Below, piece by piece: positions 43,946-52,203 of a stretch of 64,000 nucleotides of DNA; positions within the stretch are counted from its first letter, which is position 1, and each line of letters begins with the position of its first letter. The stretch lies in NCBI GenBank assembly GCA_902623995.1, contig CACNWE010000001.1, positions 186,001 through 250,000 on the forward strand. Direction: 5' to 3'. A program made the position numbers and the translations under genes. Source of the DNA: an uncultured SAR116 cluster alpha proteobacterium. Lineage in GTDB: Bacteria; Pseudomonadota; Alphaproteobacteria; Puniceispirillales; Marisalimonadaceae. The notes below the pieces were generated by a model. The model searched no databases and was not told the DNA's origin. It saw only the letters and a list, made by a program, of their open reading frames with translations.

Positions 43946-44425
43946 TTATTTCTCATCAACAAAAGCCCAAATTTTTTGCTCTGAGCAAGAATCAGCTTTA
44001 GGGAGATTTCTAAATTTTTCTTTAATTCCTTCATCTTCCCAAGTTCTTGTCAAGCTTAAAAGACTTCCAATTTCATGATTTTTGCACAAATCAAGCATAA
44101 AATTTATTTCTTCTGTTGCCGCCTTTTCAGCCATATCTTTTGTTGGAGCACCAAAGTTATCAATCAAATACTTTCCTAAGTCTATTTTTAGTTGTTGTAA
44201 TTCTTCTTTACTAATATTCACTAAACTAACAAACGTACTATAGCCAAAAGTATTACAGCCCATAAAACCATTAGAGAATGCCTGCTTTATTTTACCATTT
44301 AAATCTTGGTGCTTTAAATTATAAAAGTTAAAAGTGCCAACCACAGCCAACTCACCTTCTTCAGAAGCCAAGGGGAAAATATTTAAATCAGATTTGTCGA
44401 AACGAATTGTTTTTGCAAACTTCAT
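43946..44425 (-). CDS. DUF6505 family protein
   Basis: A 159-residue protein. The start KFAKTIRFDKSDLNIFPLASEEGELAVVGTFNF and QAFSNGFMGCNTFGYSTFVSLVNI near 48-70 recall DUF6505, found beside the degenerate ligase and DUF6352 in formate dehydrogenase loci. Alpha/beta, soluble, cysteines at about 57, 112 and 149. No known function. It overlaps the upstream ligase-like gene by four bases (ATGA), so the two are coupled. Confidence 0.7.
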   Translation of the reverse strand: MKFAKTIRFDKSDLNIFPLASEEGELAVVGTFNFYNLKHQDLNGKIKQAFSNGFMGCNTFGYSTFVSLVNISKEELQQLKIDLGKYLIDNFGAPTKDMAEKAATEEINFMLDLCKNHEIGSLLSLTRTWEDEGIKEKFRNLPKADSCSEQKIWAFVDEK

Positions 44426-45183
44426 CTTAAATTTATGTCTCCAATTTCTTTTGTTATTTCAATTGGAGATAGGAATATTTCTTTATTCTTAGATTTGACA
44501 ATAGCTAATCCATTTTCGTCTAATCCAACCCACGTGACATTTTCTTGGTTTTTCAAAGTAAGCTCTTTACTTTTTTCCCTTCTAGAATTCCACATATCTA
44601 CGACAGGTTTAAAGCCCTCGTCTTCCCATTGACTAATCCAAGCTAAAAAATGCCTAGACAAAGATTCAACAGCTCTTGTTCTTGAGACAAAACCTGCACC
44701 TTCATCCGCAAGAGATGTTATATCTGGCTGAATATTATTTTCATCCATTTGAAGTTGATTATTTAACCTTAATTTTAATCCAACAACAATCCAATCTGGA
44801 ATAGTATCCTCATTAGCTGAAGAAACCTCTATTTTGACAATACCCGCTTCACCTTGATTCAAGTAAATGAATCCTGGGTAAGAGTATGTAACCACTACTT
44901 CAGGCGGTGCAAGTGCTCCAATTGAGTCTCCAGCTGCAACCATCATTACATACAACATTTGATTACATTTAATTCTTTTTACTTCCGGATTTAAAACTAC
45001 AGCTATTTCCACAAATTCAGTACTCTCAGAATAAAATACTGTTCCTGCTTCACTATTTACAGCTGCAGAAATAGCCTTGTTAAAAACTTCGATTTTATCT
45101 GGCACCGCGACCGGAGTTAATATTGGAGGTAGAAGTGGCGGGTCATTATCGTCTGCTGGATCAAGCTCATAATATAAACTCAT
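44422..45183 (-). CDS. Biotin/lipoate-ligase-fold protein with DUF4444, apparently lacking ligase motifs
   Basis: A 253-residue protein of the alphaproteobacterial 'biotin/lipoate-protein ligase family, DUF4444' type. GTVFYSESTEFVEIAVVLNPEV near 48-69 and IPDWIVVGLKLRLN near 135-148 retain the fold strands, and the C-terminal FLAWISQWEDEGFKPVVDMWN is usual. The nucleotide-binding GRGRxG and the lysine motif KWPND of true ligases are missing (the place holds TYSYPGFIYLN). It is therefore probably not a ligase. Overlaps Mrp stop and the DUF6505 start by four bases each, within the formate dehydrogenase accessory block. Confidence 0.75.
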   Translation of the reverse strand: MSLYYELDPADDNDPPLLPPILTPVAVPDKIEVFNKAISAAVNSEAGTVFYSESTEFVEIAVVLNPEVKRIKCNQMLYVMMVAAGDSIGALAPPEVVVTYSYPGFIYLNQGEAGIVKIEVSSANEDTIPDWIVVGLKLRLNNQLQMDENNIQPDITSLADEGAGFVSRTRAVESLSRHFLAWISQWEDEGFKPVVDMWNSRREKSKELTLKNQENVTWVGLDENGLAIVKSKNKEIFLSPIEITKEIGDINLR

Positions 45184-46262
45184 ACTAACTCCTCTTCTAT
45201 TTTAACAGACTTGATTATAGCCTTTGCAATATTTCTATAATTCTTAGATTGAACTGATTTTGGCTCAGAGATTATTATAGGAATACCTGAATCAGAACTC
45301 TTTCTTACCTGAGAACTTATTGGAATTTCACCTAACATTTCAATTCCTCTTTTTTTTGATTCTGCCTTTACCCCACCTTCTCCAAATATATGATCAATTC
45401 TGCCACAGTCAGGACAACACCAATAAGACATGTTTTCAATCATTCCTAATACTGGAACATCAGCTTTTTGAAACATTGTTAGAGCTTTAACAACGTCTAA
45501 TAGTGCTATATCTTGAGGAGTGGAAACTATTACAGCACCTGCTAGATTTACTTGCTGAGCAAGAGAAATTTGAATATCTCCTGTTCCTGGAGGTAAATCA
45601 ATTACAATTATGTCAAGAGCTCCCCACGCAACTGAGTTTAACATTTGCGTTAATGCTGACTGTACCATAGGACCACGCCAAATCATTGCCGTATCGTCAG
45701 GTACTAAAAGCCCCATGGACATTAGACTGATTCCATAATTTTGGAGAGGAGCCACCATATCTCCACCAACTGAGGCGGGTCTTCCACTAACTCCTAACAT
45801 CCTAGGCTGAGAGGGACCATAAACATCCGCATCTAGCAAACCTACACTATATCCCTCAAGCTTAAGAGCAATGGCTAAGTTTACCGATGTAGTTGATTTT
45901 CCTACACCGCCTTTGCCAGATCCAACTGCAATAAATCGCTTAACTTTGGATTCTATTACTTTTTCAACCGTTTTATCAGTTTTAACATTATCGTTGGTTT
46001 TGTTATGTTTATTTTCATGTGCAGTAATAACAACTGTCGCACTTGTAACGCCATCAATTCTTAAAATATTTTGTTGTGCTAATTTTCTAATAGGTTCCAT
46101 TGATGCTCCTCTGTGCACTGGAACCTCGAGTGTAACTGCCACATTACTGTCTTTTATAGTTATATTACCTATTAAACCAAGAGTAACAATATCCTTTGAC
46201 TGTGAGGGATCATAAACCTCTTTTAATGTGTCTAATATTAAATTTTCAGTTAAGTTAGTCAT
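45180..46262 (-). CDS. Mrp/NBP35-family iron-sulfur carrier ATPase
   Basis: A 360-residue protein. An N-terminal MIP18/DUF59 domain (LDTLKEVYDPSQSKDIVTLGL) precedes a deviant Walker A GSGKGGVGKST (114-124), LLDADVYGPSQPRMLG and IDLPPGTGD. The CxxC (CPDC, near 281-284) that binds a bridging Fe-S cluster is present. It would carry Fe-S clusters or their precursors to apo-proteins. Being inside the formate dehydrogenase block rather than alone suggests a dedicated role in loading the multi-cluster proteins. It overlaps the DUF6494 gene by eight bases and the ligase-like gene by four. Confidence 0.9.
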   Translation of the reverse strand: MTNLTENLILDTLKEVYDPSQSKDIVTLGLIGNITIKDSNVAVTLEVPVHRGASMEPIRKLAQQNILRIDGVTSATVVITAHENKHNKTNDNVKTDKTVEKVIESKVKRFIAVGSGKGGVGKSTTSVNLAIALKLEGYSVGLLDADVYGPSQPRMLGVSGRPASVGGDMVAPLQNYGISLMSMGLLVPDDTAMIWRGPMVQSALTQMLNSVAWGALDIIVIDLPPGTGDIQISLAQQVNLAGAVIVSTPQDIALLDVVKALTMFQKADVPVLGMIENMSYWCCPDCGRIDHIFGEGGVKAESKKRGIEMLGEIPISSQVRKSSDSGIPIIISEPKSVQSKNYRNIAKAIIKSVKIEEELV

Positions 46263-46494
46263 CTTTTCCTGGTAAAGATAATGTTGAAGAAATTGAATGG
46301 TTAAGACCTAATTCATCAATTTTTATATTAGCTGTAATATCAAGATTAGCGTTAGGACTCAATTCACCATCAGCTATTTTTTTATTAATCAGTTTTTCTA
46401 TTTTTTGATGTGTTGTAACACCTAAATTTTTTAAAAATTTCCTATAACTAATTTCTGAAGCTGTCATATCTGACATATCTTTTTTATCACTCAT
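46255..46494 (-). CDS. DUF6494 family small protein
   Basis: A 79-residue protein. SYRKFLKNLGVTTHQKIEKLINKKIADGELSPN and KIDELGLNHSISSTLSLPG follow the DUF6494 pattern (a short helical start, then a beta hairpin). Cytoplasmic, no cysteines. It is coupled to mrp by an eight-base overlap, so its product probably works with Mrp. Function unknown. Start choice is uncertain among Met1, Met8 and Met10 of the reading frame; I keep the longest because of a ggaga ribosome site upstream. Confidence 0.72.
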   Translation of the reverse strand: MSDKKDMSDMTASEISYRKFLKNLGVTTHQKIEKLINKKIADGELSPNANLDITANIKIDELGLNHSISSTLSLPGKDD

Positions 46495-46533
46495 AAACTT
46501 TCTCCTTAAAAATTTTTGTTAAAGCAATAATAT

Positions 46534-46836
46534 TTATAAGTTTGGATCAGCTAAATGTTCACGTATCATATCTATAAATTGTTCTGACATATGCCTTACA
46601 TAATCTTCATGATTTTCTATCTCTAAAACATTTTTCCCAACATGAGCTGAATAACGAGCCGCAGCATAGAGCATTATATAATTTAGATCAGTAGACTTAA
46701 TAGTTTTATTTTTGGTGTTAGCAAAAGTAATAAAATGATCTGCTAATTTTAAAAAATTCTTTCCATCAAGAATTTTCTGGTCCTTAATTTTTTCTTTGGA
46801 GGACTCTGGCCTCTCATGCCATTTTGGTAATTCCAT
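46534..46836 (-). CDS. Small helical protein, DUF3144-like
   Basis: A 100-residue, all-helical protein. FLKLADHFITFANTKNKTIK then LNYIMLYAAARYSAHVG (about 29-67) fits the DUF3144 pattern of 'f...ad.fI.lAN' and 'MYAAARYnA'. It is the first gene of the block DUF3144-DUF6494-mrp-ligase-like-DUF6505-DUF6352, 39 bases before DUF6494. Role unknown. Confidence 0.65.
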   Translation of the reverse strand: MELPKWHERPESSKEKIKDQKILDGKNFLKLADHFITFANTKNKTIKSTDLNYIMLYAAARYSAHVGKNVLEIENHEDYVRHMSEQFIDMIREHLADPNL

Positions 46837-46973
46837 CTACGCTATATCTCCCCTCTAAATCACAAAATACATATAATGTCTCAATAATCCTAGATAATTT
46901 TTGTCTTTTTATAAAAAATGTTTCTTATTTTTTTATTATGAAATAAAATTTAAATTATTTGGGGGATTAAGAA

Positions 46974-48374
46974 TTGCAAGATTTATGGAAACTTAATGGT
47001 CACGAAATTTCTGATTTATTAAAAAAAAAAGAAGTATCAGCATCAGAAATATGCAACAGACTTATTGAGCATATTGAAAAAATAAATCCTAAAATCAACG
47101 CAATTGTTGTAGAAACCTTCGAGGACGCAAAAAAGCAAGCAAAAATTCTAGATAAAAAAATTAAGGAAGGTGAAAATATTGGGACGCTTGCAGGTGTTCC
47201 TACTACAATAAAAGTTAATACTGATCAAATTGGCTATGCTAGCACAAATGGTCTGCGAATACAAAAAGACCTTATTGCAAAAAAAGATAGTCCTGTAGTA
47301 AAAAATCTCCGAAATTCTGATGCTTTAATGTTAGGAAAAACAAACACACCCGCTTTTAGCATTCACTGGTTTACTAGAAATAGTTTGCACGGTCATACTT
47401 TGAACCCACATAATAAAAATATTACTCCGGGTGGCTCATCTGGAGGTGCTGCTGCTGCAACTGCAGCTGGAATGGGCGCAATCGGTCATGGAACCGATAT
47501 AGCTGGATCAATTCGTTACCCTGCATATGCCTGTGGAATTCACGGATTAAGACCAAGTATTGGCCGAGTTCCAATGATAAATTATACTACCCCAGACAGA
47601 CATATTGGAGGGCAAATAATGGCAGTGTCAGGACCATTAGCACGTTCCATAAAAGATCTAGAATTAGCCCTAAAGGTAATGAGCAAGGAAAATTATGATG
47701 ACCCTTGGTGGACACCATTACCATTTTCTTTGCCTATACCTGAAAAAAAAATAGCATTATTAAAAAAAATTGAAGGCCTAAAAATTGATCCTATAATATC
47801 AGCAGAATTAGACATTGTTGCTAAAAGACTTGAGGATTCAGGATGGGTTATAGAAGAACCTAAAGCGCCAAACTTCCAAGAAGCAGCAAAATTCCAAGCA
47901 ACCTTATGGCTAGGTGAATTTAGAAGAACTGGCGCAGAAGCTATTACAAAAGAAAATGACCCTGATTCAAATTTTATTTATAGCCAAATGTCTAGAAGAT
48001 GCCCTGATACTAGTTTAGAAAAATTTATGGACTCATTGCAACAAAGAGCAAGAATCAGCAGAGAATGGAACAAATTTTTTGATCAACACCCTATAATGTT
48101 ATGTCCAATTACAGGAGACATTCCATTTCCAGATTTAAAGGATTTAGAATCAGAAGAATCCTTTGATTTAGTTTTTGATTCTATGCTACCTCAAATAGCG
48201 CCTCCATATATGGGACTACCTGGGCTATCTTTTGCAACCAGCCAAACAAAACAAAAAATTCCACTAGGAGTACAATTTATTTCCAGAAAGTTTCGCGAGG
48301 ATTTATTATTAAATGTTGGATATGACCTAGAAAATTATTACCCCAAAATTGAGCCAGTATTGCCAGCCTTTTAG
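46974..48374 (+). CDS. Amidase (amidase signature family)
   Basis: A 466-residue Ser-cisSer-Lys amidase. The lysine is in GVPTTIKVNTDQIG near 77-90, and the serine pair in TPGGSSGGAAAATAAGMGAIGHGTDIAGSIR near 150-180; GIHGLRPSIGRVP follows. It hydrolyses an amide or acts in a transamidase, but no other Gat subunits are nearby, so a catabolic amidase is more likely. Start is TTG at 46974 with a clear ggggga seven bases upstream. Divergent from the DUF3144-like gene (136-base gap). Confidence 0.85.
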   Translation: MQDLWKLNGHEISDLLKKKEVSASEICNRLIEHIEKINPKINAIVVETFEDAKKQAKILDKKIKEGENIGTLAGVPTTIKVNTDQIGYASTNGLRIQKDLIAKKDSPVVKNLRNSDALMLGKTNTPAFSIHWFTRNSLHGHTLNPHNKNITPGGSSGGAAAATAAGMGAIGHGTDIAGSIRYPAYACGIHGLRPSIGRVPMINYTTPDRHIGGQIMAVSGPLARSIKDLELALKVMSKENYDDPWWTPLPFSLPIPEKKIALLKKIEGLKIDPIISAELDIVAKRLEDSGWVIEEPKAPNFQEAAKFQATLWLGEFRRTGAEAITKENDPDSNFIYSQMSRRCPDTSLEKFMDSLQQRARISREWNKFFDQHPIMLCPITGDIPFPDLKDLESEESFDLVFDSMLPQIAPPYMGLPGLSFATSQTKQKIPLGVQFISRKFREDLLLNVGYDLENYYPKIEPVLPAF

Positions 48375-48453
48375 AGTATTATTAAGACAAAATAAAAAAT
48401 GGTTGAAAATATTAAAATTTGTAGATTAATATCAAAACAAAATTATTTAATTA

Positions 48454-49269
48454 ATGAAAATGTTTAAATCTAATGTAAAAATAACATATGCTGAATCATG
48501 GTTACCAATTCATCATAAATTTTTTATTCATACTGTAGAATTGTTATCAGCAAGAATTGCCCTAGAAAAACGTTACAAAAATTTTATTACTAATTCAAAT
48601 AACAAAACTGGTACCGACTTATGGAAACATGCATTAAACTCTATGGGAATAGAAACGCCAAAATTAGCTCCAATCACTAAAAGAAAAAAAGGTAAGGGAT
48701 TAATTATTGCTGCCAATCATCCTTTTGGAGTTACTGACGGGGTGTTTTTATCTTGGTTCGCATCTACATTTGATGATAATTTTAGAGTAATTGCGCATGG
48801 CGTTCTTCAAAAAGAACCAACACTAGCAGAGAATATACTTCCTATCGATTTTAGTAATAAAAAAAATGCGATGAGAGATAATGTAATCACTAGACAGACT
48901 GCTATTCAAATTTTGAAAAATGGAGGCGTAATTGCAATTTTCCCAGCTGGGGGAGTAGCATGGGCAAGAAAAAAAGGATTACCTATTGAAGAAGATGACT
49001 GGAAACCTATGCTAGGTAGATTAATAAATGACTCTAAATGTGATGTTCTTATAACCAAATTTGGTGGCCAAAATTCCAAAGCTTTTCAGTTTGCTTCACG
49101 TATACATCAAACTTTCAAACAAAGTTTATATTTGTATGAAATTAGAAAAAGTTTAGATAAACCCATAAAATTCGAAGTGTTAAAGTATTTCAAAAATGAA
49201 ACTTTACCAAAAATTGATGATAAAGGTTTGTCACTTTTTCTTCAAAGCAAAGTTAAAGCTTCACACTAA
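48454..49269 (+). CDS. 1-acyl-glycerol-3-phosphate acyltransferase-like protein
   Basis: A 271-residue PlsC-type acyltransferase. The catalytic HX4D lies in AANHPFGVTDG (His near 89), with GGVIAIFPAGGVAWARKKG near 158-176 as motif III. An N-terminal hydrophobic segment is weak, so membrane association is peripheral. It would acylate a lipid precursor or another alcohol. The ATG at 48454 lacks a strong ribosome site. The 3' end overlaps the convergent PhyH gene by four bases. Confidence 0.8.
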   Translation: MKMFKSNVKITYAESWLPIHHKFFIHTVELLSARIALEKRYKNFITNSNNKTGTDLWKHALNSMGIETPKLAPITKRKKGKGLIIAANHPFGVTDGVFLSWFASTFDDNFRVIAHGVLQKEPTLAENILPIDFSNKKNAMRDNVITRQTAIQILKNGGVIAIFPAGGVAWARKKGLPIEEDDWKPMLGRLINDSKCDVLITKFGGQNSKAFQFASRIHQTFKQSLYLYEIRKSLDKPIKFEVLKYFKNETLPKIDDKGLSLFLQSKVKASH

Positions 49270-50120
49270 GCATTATAGAGTTTACCGCTCTTCTTAGAGA
49301 GTTCTGGAGGAGCAGTTGGTCTTTTAAGGAAGGTATCTACATCTCTAACATCTAAAAATTTATTACCAGCCTTAATTATTTGGTTATTTGGTAATTTTTT
49401 CAATGGCGTATATTTTGGATGATGGTGATCTATAAAAGGATTATTTCTAGCAGCGTTATAACAACATAAAAGTGTCCAACGTCTGTTAGGAGAGTTGTTT
49501 TTATCAGACCTGTGGAGAGTATTACAGTGAAAAAAAAGCACATCTCCAGGATCCATTTCACAATAAACTAGTTTTAGATGTTTTTTTGCCTCCTCAACTC
49601 TTTTTAAATCGACACCGACTTGACCACTTTCTAGTAATGCATGGTCAACTCTTCCTAATTTATTTGAACCAGACAAAACTTGTAAACATCCATTTTTTTT
49701 TGTACATTTGTCTAAAGCTATCATTACAGTAGCCATAAGGGGAAACAAACAACCATTGTTATACCAATATCCGTAATCTTGATGCCATTCCCAAGCTCCT
49801 CCCTCATATGGTTCTTTAGCTGTGATTTTAGAATGATAATGATAAACTTCTCCACCAAGAAGGTCTTCCATTGTATCAACAATTTTTTCTGATCTAGCGG
49901 TAACGCCATAAATACTATCATCTGGATGGTTCCATGCCATCATTTTAGTTATTAATCCTTCGGAGTCTTTTCTTTCATATAAATGATCTCTTATAGCAGG
50001 GTCCTTCTTAGAAGCATTTTGCAAAAGATATGTTTCATCTTCATTAAAAAAATTTTTTACGATCACATATCCATTTTCATGAAAATCTTTTGTTTGATTA
50101 TTGTTTAGATATGTAGCCAT
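49266..50120 (-). CDS. Phytanoyl-CoA dioxygenase (PhyH) family protein
   Basis: A 284-residue Fe(II)/2OG oxygenase. Metal ligands are in WEWHQDYGYWYNNG (His and Asp near 118 and 120) and VLFFHCNTLHRSD (His near 203), with the 2OG arginine in NRRWTLLCCYN. It begins LNNNQTKDFHENGYVIVKNFF, the PhyH opening. Substrate unknown; the family acts on lipids, ectoines and natural products. It is 26 bases downstream of the unknown gene at 50147. Confidence 0.85.
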   Translation of the reverse strand: MATYLNNNQTKDFHENGYVIVKNFFNEDETYLLQNASKKDPAIRDHLYERKDSEGLITKMMAWNHPDDSIYGVTARSEKIVDTMEDLLGGEVYHYHSKITAKEPYEGGAWEWHQDYGYWYNNGCLFPLMATVMIALDKCTKKNGCLQVLSGSNKLGRVDHALLESGQVGVDLKRVEEAKKHLKLVYCEMDPGDVLFFHCNTLHRSDKNNSPNRRWTLLCCYNAARNNPFIDHHHPKYTPLKKLPNNQIIKAGNKFLDVRDVDTFLKRPTAPPELSKKSGKLYNA

Positions 50121-50146
50121 TAGTTATTCTCCAAAAAATGTGAATG

Positions 50147-50785
50147 TTAGGGCATGTTTTTAAAATTGTGCCAGTTATAATAATTAGATTTTATATCAGC
50201 ATCACATGAAAACGCATCAAAAACTTGCTCTAGATAATTTAACAAGTTTTTATTTATAATTTTTTTATTTTTTTTATTATATTTATTTTTTAATTCTTCT
50301 TCCCAAATTATCATTGCGCTGTGTATAATTGCTATTGGAGTAGGGTCAATATTTCTTATAGTTCCATCTTTTAATTCTTTAGAAAAAATACTAATTAAGT
50401 TTTTAAATTCTTTTTCTAACCCTTGAAGCTTAGATTGCAATAACTTTGTTGAACCATCCAAGCTTTCTTTCGTATTTGGTATTTGTTCCCATTTTCTGTC
50501 AATTAACTCCCTTAAATAATTTGGTATATTGCCAATATCCTTATTTAATTTTTTGAAGTCTTTTAAAACATTATTTAAAATTAAAATATTTTCGTCATTA
50601 TTATTGATTCTAAATTTTTCTCCTGATTTGAAATTTTCATAAATAACATACATTCTTCGTGAAATTTCAATTAAATTAGTTAAAGTCAAATTTACAAAAA
50701 TCCCTTTTTTTGAATTTTTGATTATTGTTCGTAACTCAGACTCAATTTGTTCTTTTTTTTTCAAGATAGTCCTATCAAAAATCAT
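50147..50785 (-). CDS. Unknown helical protein
   Basis: A 212-residue, lysine/asparagine-rich protein with long predicted helices (KKKEQIESELRTIIKNSKKG; RNIDPTPIAIIHSAMIIWEEEL), no signal peptide, no cysteine motif and no domain I recognise. Its start overlaps the end of the Sel1 gene by 11 bases. The reading frame is long, but base composition is close to the local background, so it could be a rapidly evolving gene. No function is proposed. Confidence 0.55.
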   Translation of the reverse strand: MIFDRTILKKKEQIESELRTIIKNSKKGIFVNLTLTNLIEISRRMYVIYENFKSGEKFRINNNDENILILNNVLKDFKKLNKDIGNIPNYLRELIDRKWEQIPNTKESLDGSTKLLQSKLQGLEKEFKNLISIFSKELKDGTIRNIDPTPIAIIHSAMIIWEEELKNKYNKKNKKIINKNLLNYLEQVFDAFSCDADIKSNYYNWHNFKNMP

Positions 50786-51377
50786 CTATTTTTTTGGTAC
50801 AATTATACAAAGTATTTTTCATACAATTTGAGTATAATGAGTAACCTTCATTAAACTCATCTTTGCTCATTTTTTCTTTTATCATGTTAATATTTTGACG
50901 TGCACCTTCTATATTAAGATCTTCTGCTAAGCGCCACCATAAATACGCTTTAGGATAATTTGCTTTAACACCTTGTCCTTTAAAATACATATTCCCTAAA
51001 ATTAACCTTGACGTAGGATGATCTCTCAATGCAGAAAATTTAAAAGATTTTAAAGCTAGTTTATAATTTTTATTTATTCCTGAGCCTTTTAAATAAGCGT
51101 GCCCTAATGCATAATTAGCTAGAATATTTCCTTGATTTGCTGAAAGAAAAAACCAGCTAAAAGCCTCATTTTTATCTACAGGAACTCCTAAACCTTTATT
51201 ATACATTATACCTAAATTGTACTGAGCTTTGTCGTCACCTAAATTTGCATCATAACTTAAATAATAAAGAGCCGTTTTATAATCTTTTTGTTCTAAAGCT
51301 TGGTATCCTCTTAGTCTATCGTTTGCAAATGTTATGGAACATGAAAGTATTAAAATGAGAAAGATTTGTTTAATCAT
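50775..51377 (-). CDS. Secreted Sel1-repeat protein
   Basis: A 200-residue periplasmic protein with a signal peptide (IFLILILSCSITFA, cut near residue 18) and about four Sel1-type repeats: GDDKAQYNLGIMYNKGLGVPVDKNEAFSWFFLSANQG, then NILANYALGHAYLKGSGINKNYKLALKSFKFSA and HPTSRLILGNMYFKGQGVKANYPKAYLWWRLA. Such proteins scaffold envelope complexes. It is six bases downstream of pyrE. Cysteines near the C-terminus (CMKNTLYNC) may form a disulfide. Confidence 0.8.
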   Translation of the reverse strand: MIKQIFLILILSCSITFANDRLRGYQALEQKDYKTALYYLSYDANLGDDKAQYNLGIMYNKGLGVPVDKNEAFSWFFLSANQGNILANYALGHAYLKGSGINKNYKLALKSFKFSALRDHPTSRLILGNMYFKGQGVKANYPKAYLWWRLAEDLNIEGARQNINMIKEKMSKDEFNEGYSLYSNCMKNTLYNCTKKIDDF

Positions 51378-51383
51378 TTCAAT

Positions 51384-52079
51384 TTACCCAGATAAAGATG
51401 AGGCTCCACCATGATCTGCAGACCAAGTCATTGGATCATTTAAAAAGCTCTCTACCTCTCCAATCTCGTCATTTTCAAAATAGTTAAATTCTTTCGCTAC
51501 TTTTAGCACATCCCACCAAGTTGCTAGAGAGTGCATTTGAAGACCAATATTATTTAAAGTTTCTCTCGTTTGGGGAAAAATATCATAATAAAATACTACA
51601 AAGGTGTGATCGACTTTTGCACCTGCTTCACGTAACGCTTGACAAAATTTTATTTTACTATTCCCATCCGTAGTTAGATCTTCCACTAATAGTATATGGG
51701 AATTATTTTTAAAATCCCCTTCAATTTGTGCATTCCTTCCAAAACCTTTTGCTTTTTTTCGAACATACTGCATTGGTAGCATCATTCTATCAGCTATCCA
51801 AGCTGCAAAAGGAATGCCCGCCGTTTCGCCGCCCGCAATAGAATCAATACTTTCAAAACCAATATTTCTTGTAATCTCAGAGGCTGCAAAATCCATTAAT
51901 GTATGCCTTACTCGTGGGTATGAAATTAATTTTCTACAATCAATATATACTGGACTTGCCCAACCAGAAGTAAATTTAAAAGGTTCCTTCGCACTAAATC
52001 TTACTGCCTCAACCTCTATTAACATTTTAGCTGTTATTCTCGATATAACACTTTTCTCGGGAAAACTGGTTGAAAACAT
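51384..52079 (-). CDS. pyrE: Orotate phosphoribosyltransferase
   Basis: A 231-residue PyrE that joins orotate and PRPP to give OMP in pyrimidine synthesis. The PRPP loop is [16 protein letters not shown] near 128-143 (VEDLTTDG in place of the usual VEDxxTTG), with [18 protein letters not shown] near 36-53 and the flexible catalytic loop lysines in [19 protein letters not shown] near 104-122. Length fits the long alphaproteobacterial form. It is upstream of the Sel1 gene. Other pyr genes are not in the window. Confidence 0.93.
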   Translation of the reverse strand: MFSTSFPEKSVISRITAKMLIEVEAVRFSAKEPFKFTSGWASPVYIDCRKLISYPRVRHTLMDFAASEITRNIGFESIDSIAGGETAGIPFAAWIADRMMLPMQYVRKKAKGFGRNAQIEGDFKNNSHILLVEDLTTDGNSKIKFCQALREAGAKVDHTFVVFYYDIFPQTRETLNNIGLQMHSLATWWDVLKVAKEFNYFENDEIGEVESFLNDPMTWSADHGGASSLSG

Positions 52080-52203
52080 TTTTTACTATTCCTTTATTTT
52101 CATATTTAGATCGCAATTTGACTTAAAATTGAATCAACATCAAGTATTCTAATATGTTACTATTTGAACAAACAAAATAACAGTTGTAATTCCATAAAGT
52201 ACA

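Noticed and set aside
48399-48467. 22-codon leader frame before the acyltransferase
   Set aside because: No ribosome site and it overlaps the real start; AT-rich chance frame.
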